From Cyclobacteriaceae bacterium (GTDB lineage Bacteria; Bacteroidota; Bacteroidia; Cytophagales; Cyclobacteriaceae), in assembly GCA_025455015.1 (NCBI GenBank), contig JALONI010000031.1, positions 1 to 39,782 of the forward strand: a stretch of DNA of 39,782 nucleotides, given 5' to 3'. Positions 19,411 to 28,548 of the stretch are shown piece after piece. Each line of letters begins with the position of its first letter. Positions within the stretch are counted from its first letter, which is position 1. The notes under the pieces were generated by a model that saw only the letters and a program-made list of their open reading frames with translations, searched no databases and had not been told where the DNA came from. The position numbers and the translations under genes are program-made.

Positions 19411-20063
19411 ACGAGGTCGTGCTTTTCAGCGGCTTGGGTGCCAATGAGCGCGTCTTCCAATTTTTGGATTTGGGCCCGGTTCACGCGGTTATCATCCGCT
19501 GGGTACAACCCCACCCGCGCGAAAGTCTGGAAGACTATGCCAAGCGCATCTGCGAACAAATTCCGTTTGCATGCCCCACACTGGTGGGTGTCTCCTTTGG
19601 TGGCATGGTGGCGGTGGAGGTGAGCAAACACCTCCCCCACCAACGCGTGGTGTTGATTTCTTCGGCCCCCACCTATCGCCAAATCCCGCGGTATTTTCGT
19701 TGGGCTGGCAAGCTGCGATTGCACCGGCTTATGCCCCCGCGAAGTGCCAAAAAGCCGGGCCGTTTGCTGCACTGGATGCTGGGCGTGCGCCAGCCCGAAC
19801 ACAAGAACCTCATGGCCGCCATCCTAACGGATACGGACCCTGTTTTTCTCGCCCGCGCGGTAGATATGATTTTGCGATGGCGGAATGAGCATGTACCCGC
19901 CACCCTTTATTGTGTGCATGGCCAGCACGATCGGCTGCTGCCCAAAACAAACTTTGCGTATGATGAGGTGTTGGACGGAGGCCATCTGCTGATTGTCACG
20001 CAGGCACCAACCGTGTCGACACGGCTTCGGCAACTCTTGATTACGCCACCATCTTTTCGATGA
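19407..20063 (+). CDS. Alpha/beta hydrolase
   Basis: A 218-residue alpha/beta hydrolase. The nucleophile elbow GVSFGGM (Ser in GxSxG) lies near residue 63. The acid is probably the Asp in HGQHDRLLP, and the catalytic His is in DGGHLLI near the C-terminus. The N-terminus reads [12 protein letters not shown], where the oxyanion hole would form. There is no signal peptide, so it is cytosolic. The substrate is unknown. The ATG overlaps the stop of the NTF2-like gene, and its 3' end overlaps the convergent gmhA by 23 bases. Confidence 0.85.
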   Translation: MNEVVLFSGLGANERVFQFLDLGPVHAVIIRWVQPHPRESLEDYAKRICEQIPFACPTLVGVSFGGMVAVEVSKHLPHQRVVLISSAPTYRQIPRYFRWAGKLRLHRLMPPRSAKKPGRLLHWMLGVRQPEHKNLMAAILTDTDPVFLARAVDMILRWRNEHVPATLYCVHGQHDRLLPKTNFAYDEVLDGGHLLIVTQAPTVSTRLRQLLITPPSFR

Positions 20064-20619
20064 GCAGGATCATGATGTGGATCACCTTGATGTGTATTTC
20101 CTGAATACGATCGGCATAGCCAACATGCGGAACCCGTATCTCCACATCGGCCAACGGTGCCAGCTTTCCTCCGTCTTTGCCCGACAAGATGATCACCGTC
20201 ATTCCTTTTTCTTTGGCAGCCTGAGCCGCTTTGATCACGTTTGCGCTGTTGCCGCTGGTGCTGATGCCCAACAGCACATCGCCCTTTTGGCCCAACGCTT
20301 CGATGTAGCGCGAAAAGACGAATTCATACCCATAGTCGTTGCTCACGCACGACAGATGGCTGGGGTCGCTCACGCAAATGGCTGGCAGGGCCCTGCGGTT
20401 GTCGCGGTAGCGGCCGGTCAGTTCCTCGGCAAAATGCATGGCATCGCAATGCGAACCTCCGTTGCCGCACGAAATGATCTTGCCATTGGCACGGATGGCA
20501 TGCGCCATGTATGTGGCGGCCTGCTCAATCTTCAAAAGCTGGACGGGGTCATTGACGAAGTGATCCAACACGTTTTGGGCTTCACGCAATTCGGCCGCGA
20601 TCGCTTCGGTATACGACAT
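20041..20619 (-). CDS. gmhA: Sedoheptulose 7-phosphate isomerase
   Basis: A 192-residue SIS-domain enzyme that converts sedoheptulose 7-phosphate to D-glycero-D-manno-heptose 7-phosphate, the first step of ADP-heptose synthesis for LPS. It is very similar to E. coli GmhA along its full length as I recall that sequence. It has [24 protein letters not shown]-type residues near 49-72 (catalytic Glu66 by alignment), [12 protein letters not shown], and [12 protein letters not shown] with His181. The sugar-phosphate loop is intact. It is the last gene of a minus-strand envelope operon, 5 bases after a small membrane-protein gene. Confidence 0.94.
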   Translation of the reverse strand: MSYTEAIAAELREAQNVLDHFVNDPVQLLKIEQAATYMAHAIRANGKIISCGNGGSHCDAMHFAEELTGRYRDNRRALPAICVSDPSHLSCVSNDYGYEFVFSRYIEALGQKGDVLLGISTSGNSANVIKAAQAAKEKGMTVIILSGKDGGKLAPLADVEIRVPHVGYADRIQEIHIKVIHIMILLIEKMVA

Positions 20620-20624
20620 AGAGA

Positions 20625-20960
20625 TTAGGACTTGGGTTGAACGGTGGCTTCGGCTGCGCGCTTTTTTTCTGCTTGCTGCAAGTCATAGACCGTTGCCTTC
20701 AGTGTGTTGTTTTCCAAGCGAAGCGACTCATGTCCCTTTCGCGCGCGCCTGGTGTCCAGCCATGTCCACCCGGCTTCCACTAAAAACAAACCAAACCCCA
20801 TGATGGCCCCCCATTTGAACAGCGCTGTCTTCTCTGACAAATCATACAAATCCACCAGCTTATCGTTTGCCTTTAAGCTTTCGACATACAAAATGAATAA
20901 GATGACGCTGAGGTGGTAGGCACCAAAGAGACAAAGAAAAATGATCCTGCGCTGATTCAT
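20625..20960 (-). CDS. Small membrane protein with two transmembrane helices and a coiled-coil tail
   Basis: A 111-residue protein. It starts with MNQRRIIFL (ATG at 20960; a frame opens further upstream at 20981 without support). It has a hydrophobic helix at about residues 5-24, a polar loop, and a second helix at about 47-66 ending near WTWLD. It is followed by a basic, Leu-heptad stretch that looks like a cytoplasmic coiled coil. It lies between the MsbA-like exporter gene and gmhA with gaps of 42 and 5 bases. The function is unknown; operon context points to the envelope. Confidence 0.75.
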   Translation of the reverse strand: MNQRRIIFLCLFGAYHLSVILFILYVESLKANDKLVDLYDLSEKTALFKWGAIMGFGLFLVEAGWTWLDTRRARKGHESLRLENNTLKATVYDLQQAEKKRAAEATVQPKS

Positions 20961-21002
20961 GCACGAGCGTTTACGCGACAAACATAGCCAAAAGATAACG
21001 AA

Positions 21003-22829
21003 TTAAGGCTTGCCCGTGTGTTGGATGTCGATTAGTTTTTTGTAGATGCCATTTTGGGCGATCAGCGCATCGTGGCGGCCACGCTCGACAATTTCGCCAC
21101 CCTGCACCACCACAATTTCATCGGCATGCTGAATGGTGCTTAAGCGGTGTGCTATGATGATGGACGTGCGGTTCATCATCAAATTGAAGAGTGCTTCTTG
21201 CACTGCCTTCTCCGATTCTGAATCCAAGGCACTGGTGGCTTCGTCCAAAATAAGAATGGGCGGGTTGCGCAACACGGCCCGCGCGATGGCAATGCGCTGC
21301 CGCTGCCCACCCGAAAGCTTGGAGCCCCGTTCGCCAATGGCTGTGTCATAACCCTGCTCGGTTTGCATAATGAAGTCGTGGGCATTGGCCACGCGAGCCG
21401 CGCGTATCACGTCTTCCTTTCGCACCTGCCGAAGGCCAAAGGCAATATTATTAAAAATGGTGTCGTTGAATAAGATAGACTCTTGCGTAACAATGCCCAT
21501 ATGGCTGCGCAGCGACTCGATCTCATAGTCGGTGATGGGCTTGCCATCCACCCACACTGCACCTTTGGTCGGATCATAAAAACGAGGGATCAAATCGGCC
21601 AGTGTGGATTTACCCCCGCCCGAGGGCCCCACCAGCGCCACGGTTTTACCTTTGGGAATGGACAGGTTAATGTCTTTCAGCACCAAGTCGCTGTTGTATG
21701 CAAACGAAACGTTTTTGAACTCAATGGAATTCGTGAACTCGCCCAGCGGCACGGCTCCCGGCTTGTTCAGGATTACAGGCGTCTGATCAATCAGCGAAAA
21801 AATGCGGTTGGCGGAAGCGGTGCCGCGCTGCAAGGAAGTGATGCCGTTCGAAAAATTTTTGGCCGGTTGGATGATCATGGAGAAAATCGCCAAAAAGCCG
21901 AGAAACTGTTCGGGCTTTAGCAGTTCATCTTCCATGACCAGGCTGCCACCAAAAAAGATGATGCCGGCAATGATTAACACGCCCAGAATCTCCGACACCG
22001 GGGAGGCCAACTCATTTTTGTAGGCCATCGATTTGCTTGACTTGCGGTAGCGTTCGCTCTCTTCTTCCATCTTGTCGATGACAAAATCACGGGCATTGAA
22101 CGCTTTCACCACACGCATCCCCGAAAACGTCTCGTCCAGTATATTAACAATCCGCCCCAGCGATTCTTGGGTGTCTTTTGCCTGGCGCTTCAGCCGTTTG
22201 ATGATTTCGGCAATGACACCGCCCGTCAGCGGCAACACGATCAGCGTAAACAGCGTGAGCTTGGTGGAGATGGTAAACAACACTACGAAATACGCCAGGA
22301 TGGTGAGCGGCTCTTTGAGTACGGCTTTCAGGCTGTTCATGACCGCATTTTCCACTTCGCCCACATCGTTGGTGAACCGCGAAATCAAATCGCCCTTGCG
22401 CTCGGAGTTGAAGTAGCCGATGTGCTGGCCGGATATCTTGCGAAAGATGTCCATGCGAATATTTTTGACCAGGTCGGCCCGGATTTTGGTGGCCATCACG
22501 CGCTCCAAAAACCGAAACAAATTAGCGAGCAGTACAGACGCCACGATCAGGCCGCACACGAACATCAGCGCTTCCAGCCGGCCGTAGGTAGTGGTGATGC
22601 CTAAAAAATAATGATTGAATAGTTGCGTGACATACTCGATGGAGAACGCAAAATCGGGCAGTGGAGGAACGGGCTGTGGCTCCTTGTTGAACAACACGCT
22701 GAGCATGGGCATGACCAACACGATGTTGAACGCCCCAAACACAATGCCTAAAATCGAATAAAAGAAAAAGAAAAAAAGTTTGAATGGCAGCTCGCGGGCA
22801 TAGCCCAATACGCGCAAAAAAGTTTTCAT
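21003..22829 (-). CDS. ABC transporter with fused membrane and ATPase domains (MsbA-like)
   Basis: A 608-residue half-size ABC exporter. Six membrane helices occupy about residues 15-330, and an ATPase domain follows from about 368. It has Walker A GPSGGGKST at 401-409, the signature LSGGQRQR, and Walker B ILILDEATSALD with the H-loop IIAHRLS. It would act as a homodimer. Lipid A or polysaccharide-lipid export is the most likely job by resemblance to MsbA and by its position next to gmhA and a Wzi/RemB-like outer-membrane gene. A multidrug role cannot be excluded. Confidence 0.9.
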   Translation of the reverse strand: MKTFLRVLGYARELPFKLFFFFFYSILGIVFGAFNIVLVMPMLSVLFNKEPQPVPPLPDFAFSIEYVTQLFNHYFLGITTTYGRLEALMFVCGLIVASVLLANLFRFLERVMATKIRADLVKNIRMDIFRKISGQHIGYFNSERKGDLISRFTNDVGEVENAVMNSLKAVLKEPLTILAYFVVLFTISTKLTLFTLIVLPLTGGVIAEIIKRLKRQAKDTQESLGRIVNILDETFSGMRVVKAFNARDFVIDKMEEESERYRKSSKSMAYKNELASPVSEILGVLIIAGIIFFGGSLVMEDELLKPEQFLGFLAIFSMIIQPAKNFSNGITSLQRGTASANRIFSLIDQTPVILNKPGAVPLGEFTNSIEFKNVSFAYNSDLVLKDINLSIPKGKTVALVGPSGGGKSTLADLIPRFYDPTKGAVWVDGKPITDYEIESLRSHMGIVTQESILFNDTIFNNIAFGLRQVRKEDVIRAARVANAHDFIMQTEQGYDTAIGERGSKLSGGQRQRIAIARAVLRNPPILILDEATSALDSESEKAVQEALFNLMMNRTSIIIAHRLSTIQHADEIVVVQGGEIVERGRHDALIAQNGIYKKLIDIQHTGKP

Positions 22830-22844
22830 GAGCGTACAAAGGTA

Positions 22845-24575
22845 TCAATAATCATATAAGCGGGGGGCGATGTTCCACCGCAGCGCGCCTGAGAGCAGCG
22901 CGGTGTTCGTGCTCACGGGGAAGGTAACGTCCGCTGGCACCGGGCTGGGCGGCTCCGCCACCGCGCTCTGGCGGTAAACAAGGTTGACATCCAAAAATAG
23001 GTTGTGCTTGATTTGATACGAAGCGGTAAACGTGCCCATGGCGAGCGTTTCTTTGAGGCCTTGTCCAATTTCATTTCCAAAGTCGTTTTCGCGGGTGCGG
23101 CTATTCTTGAGGGGGTCACCGCCCACGTTTGTATCGCTGCGATCGCGGCCACGCGTAGCCCAGATGGCCTTGGCCGTCAGGTTGAGCCTGGGCAGCGGTT
23201 GATACCGTGCCACCCCAATCCATTCGCTGAAGTTGGCTCCAAACGGATGCGCAATGGGCTGAAAATAATTCGTGTAGCTGGCAAACTGCGTGTGGTGCGA
23301 ATAGGTAAACGGGCGCACAACGTTCAGCTCGCCTTGCAGGTCCAGGTTGGCCACGCCAAAGGCGTCTACGTACTTGGCCCCCAGTTGCGCCCCAAACTTG
23401 TTGGCCCACCAGCCATTGCCCGCGCGCACCTCACTCAGGAGGAATTCGTCCAGCACAAACTGGCCGTAAACCGATACCTTTTTGGCTGCCAGCCATTTGA
23501 AGTCGGCCCCCAAGATCACGTTATCGCCCGCGCTGCCAAACTGCGTTTCAATAGCGCGAAAAAAAATGACCGGGTTGAGATAGCTGAGGTCAAAGGTGTT
23601 GTTGTTGACCGAGTCCTTCGGACTGAAAATGACCGACTCAAAAACACCCAGGTTCAATTTTTTACCGATGTTGATGGAGGCATGGTGAAACATGACATAT
23701 TTTTCGGGATAGCGTGTGCCACCCCGGGCGCCATTGGCGGTGAGCACCGGTTGGGCCACCATGCGGTTCACTTGAAACAGATAGTTCAGCTTCCACACGC
23801 GCACCTGTGTACGCCAAAACAAATGGGGCGCAGAAAAGTCAGAAAAGATGAGCGAGCGCATGCCGTTGCCCACAAAGAGCCTGTCTTGCCCCAACTGCAT
23901 GTCCACGTGCTTGCTCACGTTGAAGTCGATGTATCCGCGGGCGTGAAAAAAATCCACGCCCGTTTCTTTAAAATTCTTCCAGAAACCCTCGTGTGGCACT
24001 ACGGGGTTGTTGAAAATAGCGCGGGCGTACGAGGGCAGGCGCAGTTGGTTTTCGGTGAGCAAGGTGTAAAATCCGATTTTTCCGTCCACGATGCCGCGTA
24101 TTTCCACCCCGCGTGTATTGACAAACAAGGGCTCGTCCAGGCGTGAATCATGGCCCGCACCTACATGCAATACCGGATTTACGTGCAGGTCAAAGTCGGG
24201 CTCCGACACATGTGCAAAATCTGATTTTTTGCGGTACAGGTTTTTCAATACGGGCCGCTCGCTGTTGCTGCTGGCGGCCTGGCTCCATTCCCAACTGTCG
24301 TTAAGCACATACGCGCGGTTAAAGGCGTCTGCGCGCGAGTCAAACTGTCCGCTTTTTTCCAGCGAGTCAAACGCCTGCACTACGGTGTTGCGCTGATAGG
24401 GTTTGAGGGCTGTAAAAATGCCGGGCAAAAGGCGCCCGCTTTTGGTCTCGTAGCGATCAATCAGGTGATAGTAGTCCTCGTTGAGGGGGATGTTGGTGCT
24501 TTGGGCCACCAGTTGTGTCATAGCCAACAACATCATCCATGATGTGATCCAGTATCTCATCGATCGGTTAGTCAT
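22845..24575 (-). CDS. Large outer-membrane beta-barrel protein, Wzi/RemB-like
   Basis: A 576-residue protein with a signal peptide (MTNRSMRYWITSWMMLLAM, cleavage near LVAQ at about 25; a second ATG at 24560 is possible). The mature part is an acidic N-terminal helical region of about 90 residues followed by a long series of amphipathic strands with aromatic girdles, ending RLYDY. Landmarks are NPVIFFRAIETQFGS, GGDPL and AHPFGANFSEW. This pattern resembles the capsule assembly Wzi family and RemB-type proteins linked to gliding in Bacteroidota, which I recall as related in sequence. I cannot choose between them. It is the first gene of the gmhA operon. Confidence 0.75.
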   Translation of the reverse strand: MTNRSMRYWITSWMMLLAMTQLVAQSTNIPLNEDYYHLIDRYETKSGRLLPGIFTALKPYQRNTVVQAFDSLEKSGQFDSRADAFNRAYVLNDSWEWSQAASSNSERPVLKNLYRKKSDFAHVSEPDFDLHVNPVLHVGAGHDSRLDEPLFVNTRGVEIRGIVDGKIGFYTLLTENQLRLPSYARAIFNNPVVPHEGFWKNFKETGVDFFHARGYIDFNVSKHVDMQLGQDRLFVGNGMRSLIFSDFSAPHLFWRTQVRVWKLNYLFQVNRMVAQPVLTANGARGGTRYPEKYVMFHHASINIGKKLNLGVFESVIFSPKDSVNNNTFDLSYLNPVIFFRAIETQFGSAGDNVILGADFKWLAAKKVSVYGQFVLDEFLLSEVRAGNGWWANKFGAQLGAKYVDAFGVANLDLQGELNVVRPFTYSHHTQFASYTNYFQPIAHPFGANFSEWIGVARYQPLPRLNLTAKAIWATRGRDRSDTNVGGDPLKNSRTRENDFGNEIGQGLKETLAMGTFTASYQIKHNLFLDVNLVYRQSAVAEPPSPVPADVTFPVSTNTALLSGALRWNIAPRLYDY

Positions 24576-24664
24576 GTAGGGGGGAAAGGGCTTTGGGGTA
24601 TGGCGGGTGTCCGCTGGGCCATGTAGATGTGCCAGTTTGGCCCCAAAAGTTCCGTTTTTTGAAC

Positions 24665-24696
24665 CAAAAGTAACCGATCGGCACGGGTGGCCCAAA
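24665..24696 (-). promoter_or_regulatory. Promoter of the envelope operon
   Basis: The minus strand reads TTTG (24696-24693), 20 bases of spacer, and TACTTTTG (24672-24665), a near-ideal Bacteroidota promoter. A leader of about 85 bases precedes the Wzi/RemB-like start at 24575. Confidence 0.75.
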
Positions 24697-24713
24697 TTAT
24701 TGCCAAACGGGCC

Positions 24714-24743
24714 TTGCAAAAAGAGCCTGATTCCCTATTTTTG
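24714..24743 (+). promoter_or_regulatory. Promoter of rpmE2
   Basis: TTG at 24714-24716, 19 bases of spacer, and TATTTTTG at 24736-24743. The ATG follows 32 bases later. It is back to back with the promoter of the divergent operon, within 80 bases. Confidence 0.75.
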
Positions 24744-24775
24744 CAGTCCTTTAACGAGAAAAAAGCGCAATTCAC

Positions 24776-25036
24776 ATGAAAAAAGGCATTCATCCGGAAT
24801 ACAAAGACGTCATTTTCTGGGATACCACCAGCGATGTAAAATTTTTGAGCCGCTCCACCTCGGTTCCCAAAGAAACGGCCAAGTGGACCGATGGCAAAGA
24901 ATACCCCGTCATTAAAGTGGAAGTGAGCTCTGCTTCGCACCCCTATTTTACAGGCAAGAAGATGTTTGTGGATACGGCTGGTCGCGTGGAAAAATTCCAA
25001 AAGAAGTACCAGAAAAAAACGGAACCAAAAGTATAA
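24776..25036 (+). CDS. rpmE2: 50S ribosomal protein L31 type B
   Basis: An 86-residue ribosomal protein. It begins MKKGIHPEY and has the [19 protein letters not shown] block typical of L31. The type A zinc-binding CxxC motif is absent, so this is the zinc-independent type B. The C-terminus is the usual Lys-rich helix ending [12 protein letters not shown]. It sits behind a good promoter and ahead of a terminator at 25107-25130, so it is monocistronic. Confidence 0.95.
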   Translation: MKKGIHPEYKDVIFWDTTSDVKFLSRSTSVPKETAKWTDGKEYPVIKVEVSSASHPYFTGKKMFVDTAGRVEKFQKKYQKKTEPKV

Positions 25037-25106
25037 AATCGGGCGCCAACACACGGTTGAAGTGTTGGGTATCCGCCAGTAACATATTTCTTTTTTGCGG
25101 TGTAAG

Positions 25107-25130
25107 AGCCTCCCCACGCGGGAGGCTTTT
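25107..25130 (+). terminator. Intrinsic terminator after rpmE2
   Basis: An 8-bp stem AGCCTCCC with GGGAGGCT and a 5-base loop is followed by TTTTGCTTTT. It lies 70 bases after the rpmE2 stop. Confidence 0.85.
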
Positions 25131-25210
25131 GCTTTTGATGCCGGGGCACACGTCCGTTTCGGGGGCAAGTTTAGCCAGCGCGTGTAGCCCTAAAACTGCC
25201 CGGCTATTTG

Positions 25211-25218
25211 TACCTTCG
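25211..25218 (+). promoter_or_regulatory. Variant -7 box close to the GlmU-like start
   Basis: TACCTTCG differs from TAnnTTTG at one base and ends five bases before the ATG at 25224, so the transcript would be nearly leaderless. Confidence 0.35.
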
Positions 25219-25223
25219 CCCCG

Positions 25224-26426
25224 ATGAACGTAGTGCTCTTTGATACGCCCGCCCTTCGCCAGCACCTGCTTCCCTTCACGTTTACCCGACCCGCCTCCGA
25301 GATGCGCGTGGGCATCCTGTTGATCCGCGAAAAATGGGAAAAAGCATTGGCCGTCTCCTGCTCGCATCAGACGGTGCCTTATCTCCAACCGAAATTTCCC
25401 ACGGTACTTGCCTCCGACAACCTGTTTATCAACGGGGCGCTTTGCCCTGATGAAGGCGTGCGCAGGGCCATTCTCGGTTTGCAGCCCGAGCAAGTGCTCC
25501 AACAAGCCGGTGAGGTATTGGCTGCGCGCTCGGCCGCCCCGCATTGGACGGAGGCCACACAGGGCAAATCAGTCGAATACCCCGCGGACGTGACACTCAT
25601 AGACCGGCCTTGGAAGCTGTTCCAAACCAACGCGGCCCAGCTAAAAATGGATTTCCAGCGGCTGACAAACGGGCGAGCATCGCACCCCATCACCGATCCG
25701 CACACGCGCGTGTACGGGGCCGAGAATATCTTCCTGGAAGAAGGGGTGGACATCAAAGCAGCCATCCTTAATGCCGAAGGCAGCGTGATCTATTTTGGCA
25801 AAAACACACAGGTGCAAGAAGGCGCTATTATCCGCGGCAACCATGCCTTTGGCGAGGGCGTGGTAGTCAATGTGGGTGCCAAAATGCGGGGCGATACTTC
25901 CATTGGCCCGCATTGCAAGATTGGTGGCGAAGTGAGCAACTCCATCCTGTTTGGGTATAGCAACAAAGGGCACGATGGCTTTTTGGGAAATTCGGTATTG
26001 GGCGAATGGTGCAACCTGGGGGCGGACACCAACACCTCAAACCTGAAAAACAACTATGAGGCGGTGAAGTTGTGGAGCTATGCCAAAGGGGGGTTTGTCT
26101 CCACGGGCCTGCAGTTTTGCGGACTGATGATGGGCGACCACAGCAAGTGCGGCATCAATACCATGTTTAACACGGGCACGGTGGTGGGCGTGGGTGCCAA
26201 TATTTTTGGCGATGGATATCCTCGCAATTTTGTACCCTCGTTTGCCTGGGGTGGTGCCGCAGGCTTCACCACGTTCCAATTGAGCAAAGCGCTGGAAACG
26301 GCCGAGAAAGTAATGGAGCGGAGGGGTAGGCGCCTGACAGCGATGGATCGGGATATTTTGACGGAGGTTTTTAACATGACAGCAGGGTACAGGGTTTGGG
26401 AAAAGAAACAGCCGTCAACCACATGA
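25224..26426 (+). CDS. Bacteroidota-type GlmU-like nucleotidyltransferase/acetyltransferase
   Basis: A 400-residue protein matching the alternative GlmU of Bacteroidota (remembered as the family named alt_bact_glmU). The proposed reactions are acetylation of glucosamine 1-phosphate and uridylation to UDP-GlcNAc for peptidoglycan and LPS. The N-terminal domain starts MNVVLFDTPAL with FTFTRPASEMRVGI and lacks the classic GxGxR nucleotide loop of ordinary GlmU. From about residue 170 there is a left-handed beta helix of repeating hexapeptides (VYGAENIFLEEGVDI, AIIRGNHAFGEGVVVNVGAK, ILFGYSNKGHDGFLGNSVLG). The C-terminal helix follows. It is followed by holB after 39 bases. Confidence 0.85.
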   Translation: MNVVLFDTPALRQHLLPFTFTRPASEMRVGILLIREKWEKALAVSCSHQTVPYLQPKFPTVLASDNLFINGALCPDEGVRRAILGLQPEQVLQQAGEVLAARSAAPHWTEATQGKSVEYPADVTLIDRPWKLFQTNAAQLKMDFQRLTNGRASHPITDPHTRVYGAENIFLEEGVDIKAAILNAEGSVIYFGKNTQVQEGAIIRGNHAFGEGVVVNVGAKMRGDTSIGPHCKIGGEVSNSILFGYSNKGHDGFLGNSVLGEWCNLGADTNTSNLKNNYEAVKLWSYAKGGFVSTGLQFCGLMMGDHSKCGINTMFNTGTVVGVGANIFGDGYPRNFVPSFAWGGAAGFTTFQLSKALETAEKVMERRGRRLTAMDRDILTEVFNMTAGYRVWEKKQPSTT

Positions 26427-26465
26427 GGACGCCAGCCCCGTGCCAGTAACCAACACCCAGTAAAC

Positions 26466-27605
26466 ATGAGATTTGCCGATATACCCGGACTCGATTCGAT
26501 CAAAGAAAAACTGATTCGCTCGGTGCGCGAAAACAAAATCGCGCATGCGCAGCTTTTTGCCGGCAAACCGGGCGCCCTCAACCTGCCGATGGCATTGGCC
26601 TTCAATACCTACATCCACTGTCTCGACAAAAAAGAAAACGATGCCTGCGGGCAATGCCACGCGTGCTCCAAAAACCTCAAGTACATCCACCCGGATGTCA
26701 CCTTTGTGTTTCCGTTAGCCAACCTTACCGGAGACAAAGACGAAGACCGCTTTCGGGCGGATATCCTCAAAAGCTGGCGGCAGTTTTTGTTGGAGAAACC
26801 TTTTGGCGATGCCGATGCGTGGGCCGCGTTTTACGGGGCGGAAGATAAGCAGCCGCTGATTTCCCGCGAGGAAAGTCGCGAAATCGTAAAGGCGCTCTCG
26901 CTCAAACCGTTTGAGAGCCGCTTCAAAGTGATGTTGATCTGGCAACCGGAGTACATGCACCCGGCAGCCGCCAACGGCATCCTGAAAATCCTGGAAGAGC
27001 CACCTCCGCAAACCATCTTTTTGTTGGTCACCAACGCCTTTGATCAATTGATGGCCACCATCCTGTCGCGCACACAAATGGTGCAGGTACCGTTGCTGCC
27101 CGATGAAACCCTGGCCGCCTACCTGCGCGACAACCACGCCATCAGCGGCAGCAAAAACGACAAAATCGTGCAACAGGTGGAAGGCAACCTCCACGCAGCC
27201 CTTCAATGGACAGACGAAGAGGGCGAGGATGACAGCAGCACGTTCTTTTTCGACTGGATGATGGCCTGTTTTAATGCCAACTATGGTGAAGTGGTGAGTA
27301 TGGCCGACACCTTTCACGAAGCCGACCGCCAGCGCCAGCGCCACGTGGTAGCCCACGCCCTGGGCATGATGCGGGAGGCTTTGTTGCACCGGGCGGGGGC
27401 TGCAGCGATAAGCCGGGTAAAAGGCCATGAACAACAGCGCATTCAACGGCTGAGTGCACGCCTGCATGCCTTTCAACTGGATGTGATCACCCGCTTGCTC
27501 AACGAGGCGCTGTTTCACCTGGAGCGCAACGGCAGCGCGAAGATGATCTTTACCGACCTTTCCATCCGGTTGGGCCGCGTCATCCGTTCAGCCGGAGAAG
27601 CATGA
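26466..27605 (+). CDS. holB: DNA polymerase III subunit delta'
   Basis: A 379-residue clamp-loader subunit. It begins MRFADIPGLDSIKEKLIRSV, aligned to the AAA+ N-terminus of delta'. The P-loop is degenerate (AGKPGALNLP, without the GKT), as expected for delta', which does not hydrolyse ATP. A zinc module uses Cys52, C61, C64 and C67. It also has SREESREIVKALSLKPFES and the sensor-like HPAAANGILKILEEPPPQTIFLLVT with SRTQ. The C-terminal helical domain is present. The stop (27603-27605) is within one base of an ATG that is not used by the next gene. Confidence 0.9.
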   Translation: MRFADIPGLDSIKEKLIRSVRENKIAHAQLFAGKPGALNLPMALAFNTYIHCLDKKENDACGQCHACSKNLKYIHPDVTFVFPLANLTGDKDEDRFRADILKSWRQFLLEKPFGDADAWAAFYGAEDKQPLISREESREIVKALSLKPFESRFKVMLIWQPEYMHPAAANGILKILEEPPPQTIFLLVTNAFDQLMATILSRTQMVQVPLLPDETLAAYLRDNHAISGSKNDKIVQQVEGNLHAALQWTDEEGEDDSSTFFFDWMMACFNANYGEVVSMADTFHEADRQRQRHVVAHALGMMREALLHRAGAAAISRVKGHEQQRIQRLSARLHAFQLDVITRLLNEALFHLERNGSAKMIFTDLSIRLGRVIRSAGEA

Positions 27606-27623
27606 CGCAAGCCCATATTTTCC

Positions 27624-27631
27624 TATTTTTG
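27624..27631 (+). promoter_or_regulatory. -7 box for the cyclophilin operon
   Basis: TATTTTTG matches TAnnTTTG, 27 bases before the ATG at 27659, just after the holB stop. I see no clear -33 TTG. It supports 27659, not 27602, as the real start of the next gene. Confidence 0.55.
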
Positions 27632-27658
27632 CGCGTCAAAATTTGGAAACACGCGTCT

Positions 27659-28546
27659 ATGAAAAATGTAGTTCCCTGTAGCCTCCTGTTTCTCTTGTTT
27701 ATCCTCACGGGCTGTGCCCAGAAAAAAGACATGGACTATCTCATCACGATTTCAACGGACCATGGAGACATGGTTGCCGTTTTGTACGATCAAACCCCCA
27801 AGCACAAGGCCAACTTTGTAAAACTGGCCAACGAAGGGTTTTACGATGATCTGTTGTTTCACCGGGTGATCAACGGGTTTATGATTCAGGGGGGCGACCC
27901 CGAATCGCGCGGGGCAGCCGCAGAAAAACGCCTTGGCAACGGAGGCCCGGGCTACAATGTAGAGGCCGAGTTTGTGCCAGGCTTATTCCACGAAAAGGGC
28001 GCGCTCTCGGCTGCACGTTTGGGTGATGAAGCCAATCCCGCCAAGGCCTCCAGCGGGAGTCAGTTCTACATCGTTCAAGGCAAAACCTACGGAGCGGATG
28101 AACTGAGTCAATTGGAAACCAACATCGCCTACGGCAAAAAAAACCTGGCCCTGCGCGAAGTGTTGTACAAACCTGAAAACAAAGCGCTGCTTGACCAGGT
28201 GATTGAAAAGCAACACGCCAATGATGTCACTTGGCTCAATCAATTTTTTCTGAGTTCGGATAGCGTGATCAAAAAGCAAAACCCCGGCTATGTGCCGTTT
28301 GCGTTTACGCCCCAACAAAAAGAAACCTACCAGACTGTGGGGGGCACTCCTCATTTGGACAGTGACTACACCGTGTTTGGCAAAGTGATCAAAGGACTGG
28401 ATGTGTTGGACAAAATCGCTTCGTTGCCCACCCAGGTGGGCGACCGCCCCGTGACCGATGTAAAAATGCAGGTAACCGTGAAGCCGATGGCCCGCAAAGA
28501 CATCGAAAAAGAGTACGGATACACGTTTCCTTCCCTCAAAAAGTAA
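27659..28546 (+). CDS. Cyclophilin-type peptidyl-prolyl isomerase lipoprotein
   Basis: A 295-residue lipoprotein with lipobox LTGC (Cys18) after a hydrophobic leader. The cyclophilin domain follows: GDMVAVLYDQTPKHKANFV, LLFHRVINGFMIQGGDP (with the catalytic-type Arg and the QGGDP loop), SGSQFYIVQG, and DYTVFGKVIKGLDVLDKI. About 90 residues are inserted between FYIVQGKTYG and the VFGKV strand, including a charged helical stretch. Such inserts are seen in other Bacteroidota cyclophilins. It would fold proteins in the envelope. The 2-base gap to the next gene indicates an operon. Confidence 0.9.
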   Translation: MKNVVPCSLLFLLFILTGCAQKKDMDYLITISTDHGDMVAVLYDQTPKHKANFVKLANEGFYDDLLFHRVINGFMIQGGDPESRGAAAEKRLGNGGPGYNVEAEFVPGLFHEKGALSAARLGDEANPAKASSGSQFYIVQGKTYGADELSQLETNIAYGKKNLALREVLYKPENKALLDQVIEKQHANDVTWLNQFFLSSDSVIKKQNPGYVPFAFTPQQKETYQTVGGTPHLDSDYTVFGKVIKGLDVLDKIASLPTQVGDRPVTDVKMQVTVKPMARKDIEKEYGYTFPSLKK

Positions 28547-28548
28547 TC

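Noticed and set aside
23004-24146. Plus-strand open frame of 380 codons
   Set aside because: It is antisense to the Wzi/RemB-like gene, which has a signal peptide and barrel pattern.
26715-27518. Minus-strand open frame of 267 codons
   Set aside because: It is antisense to holB, which has all its family motifs.
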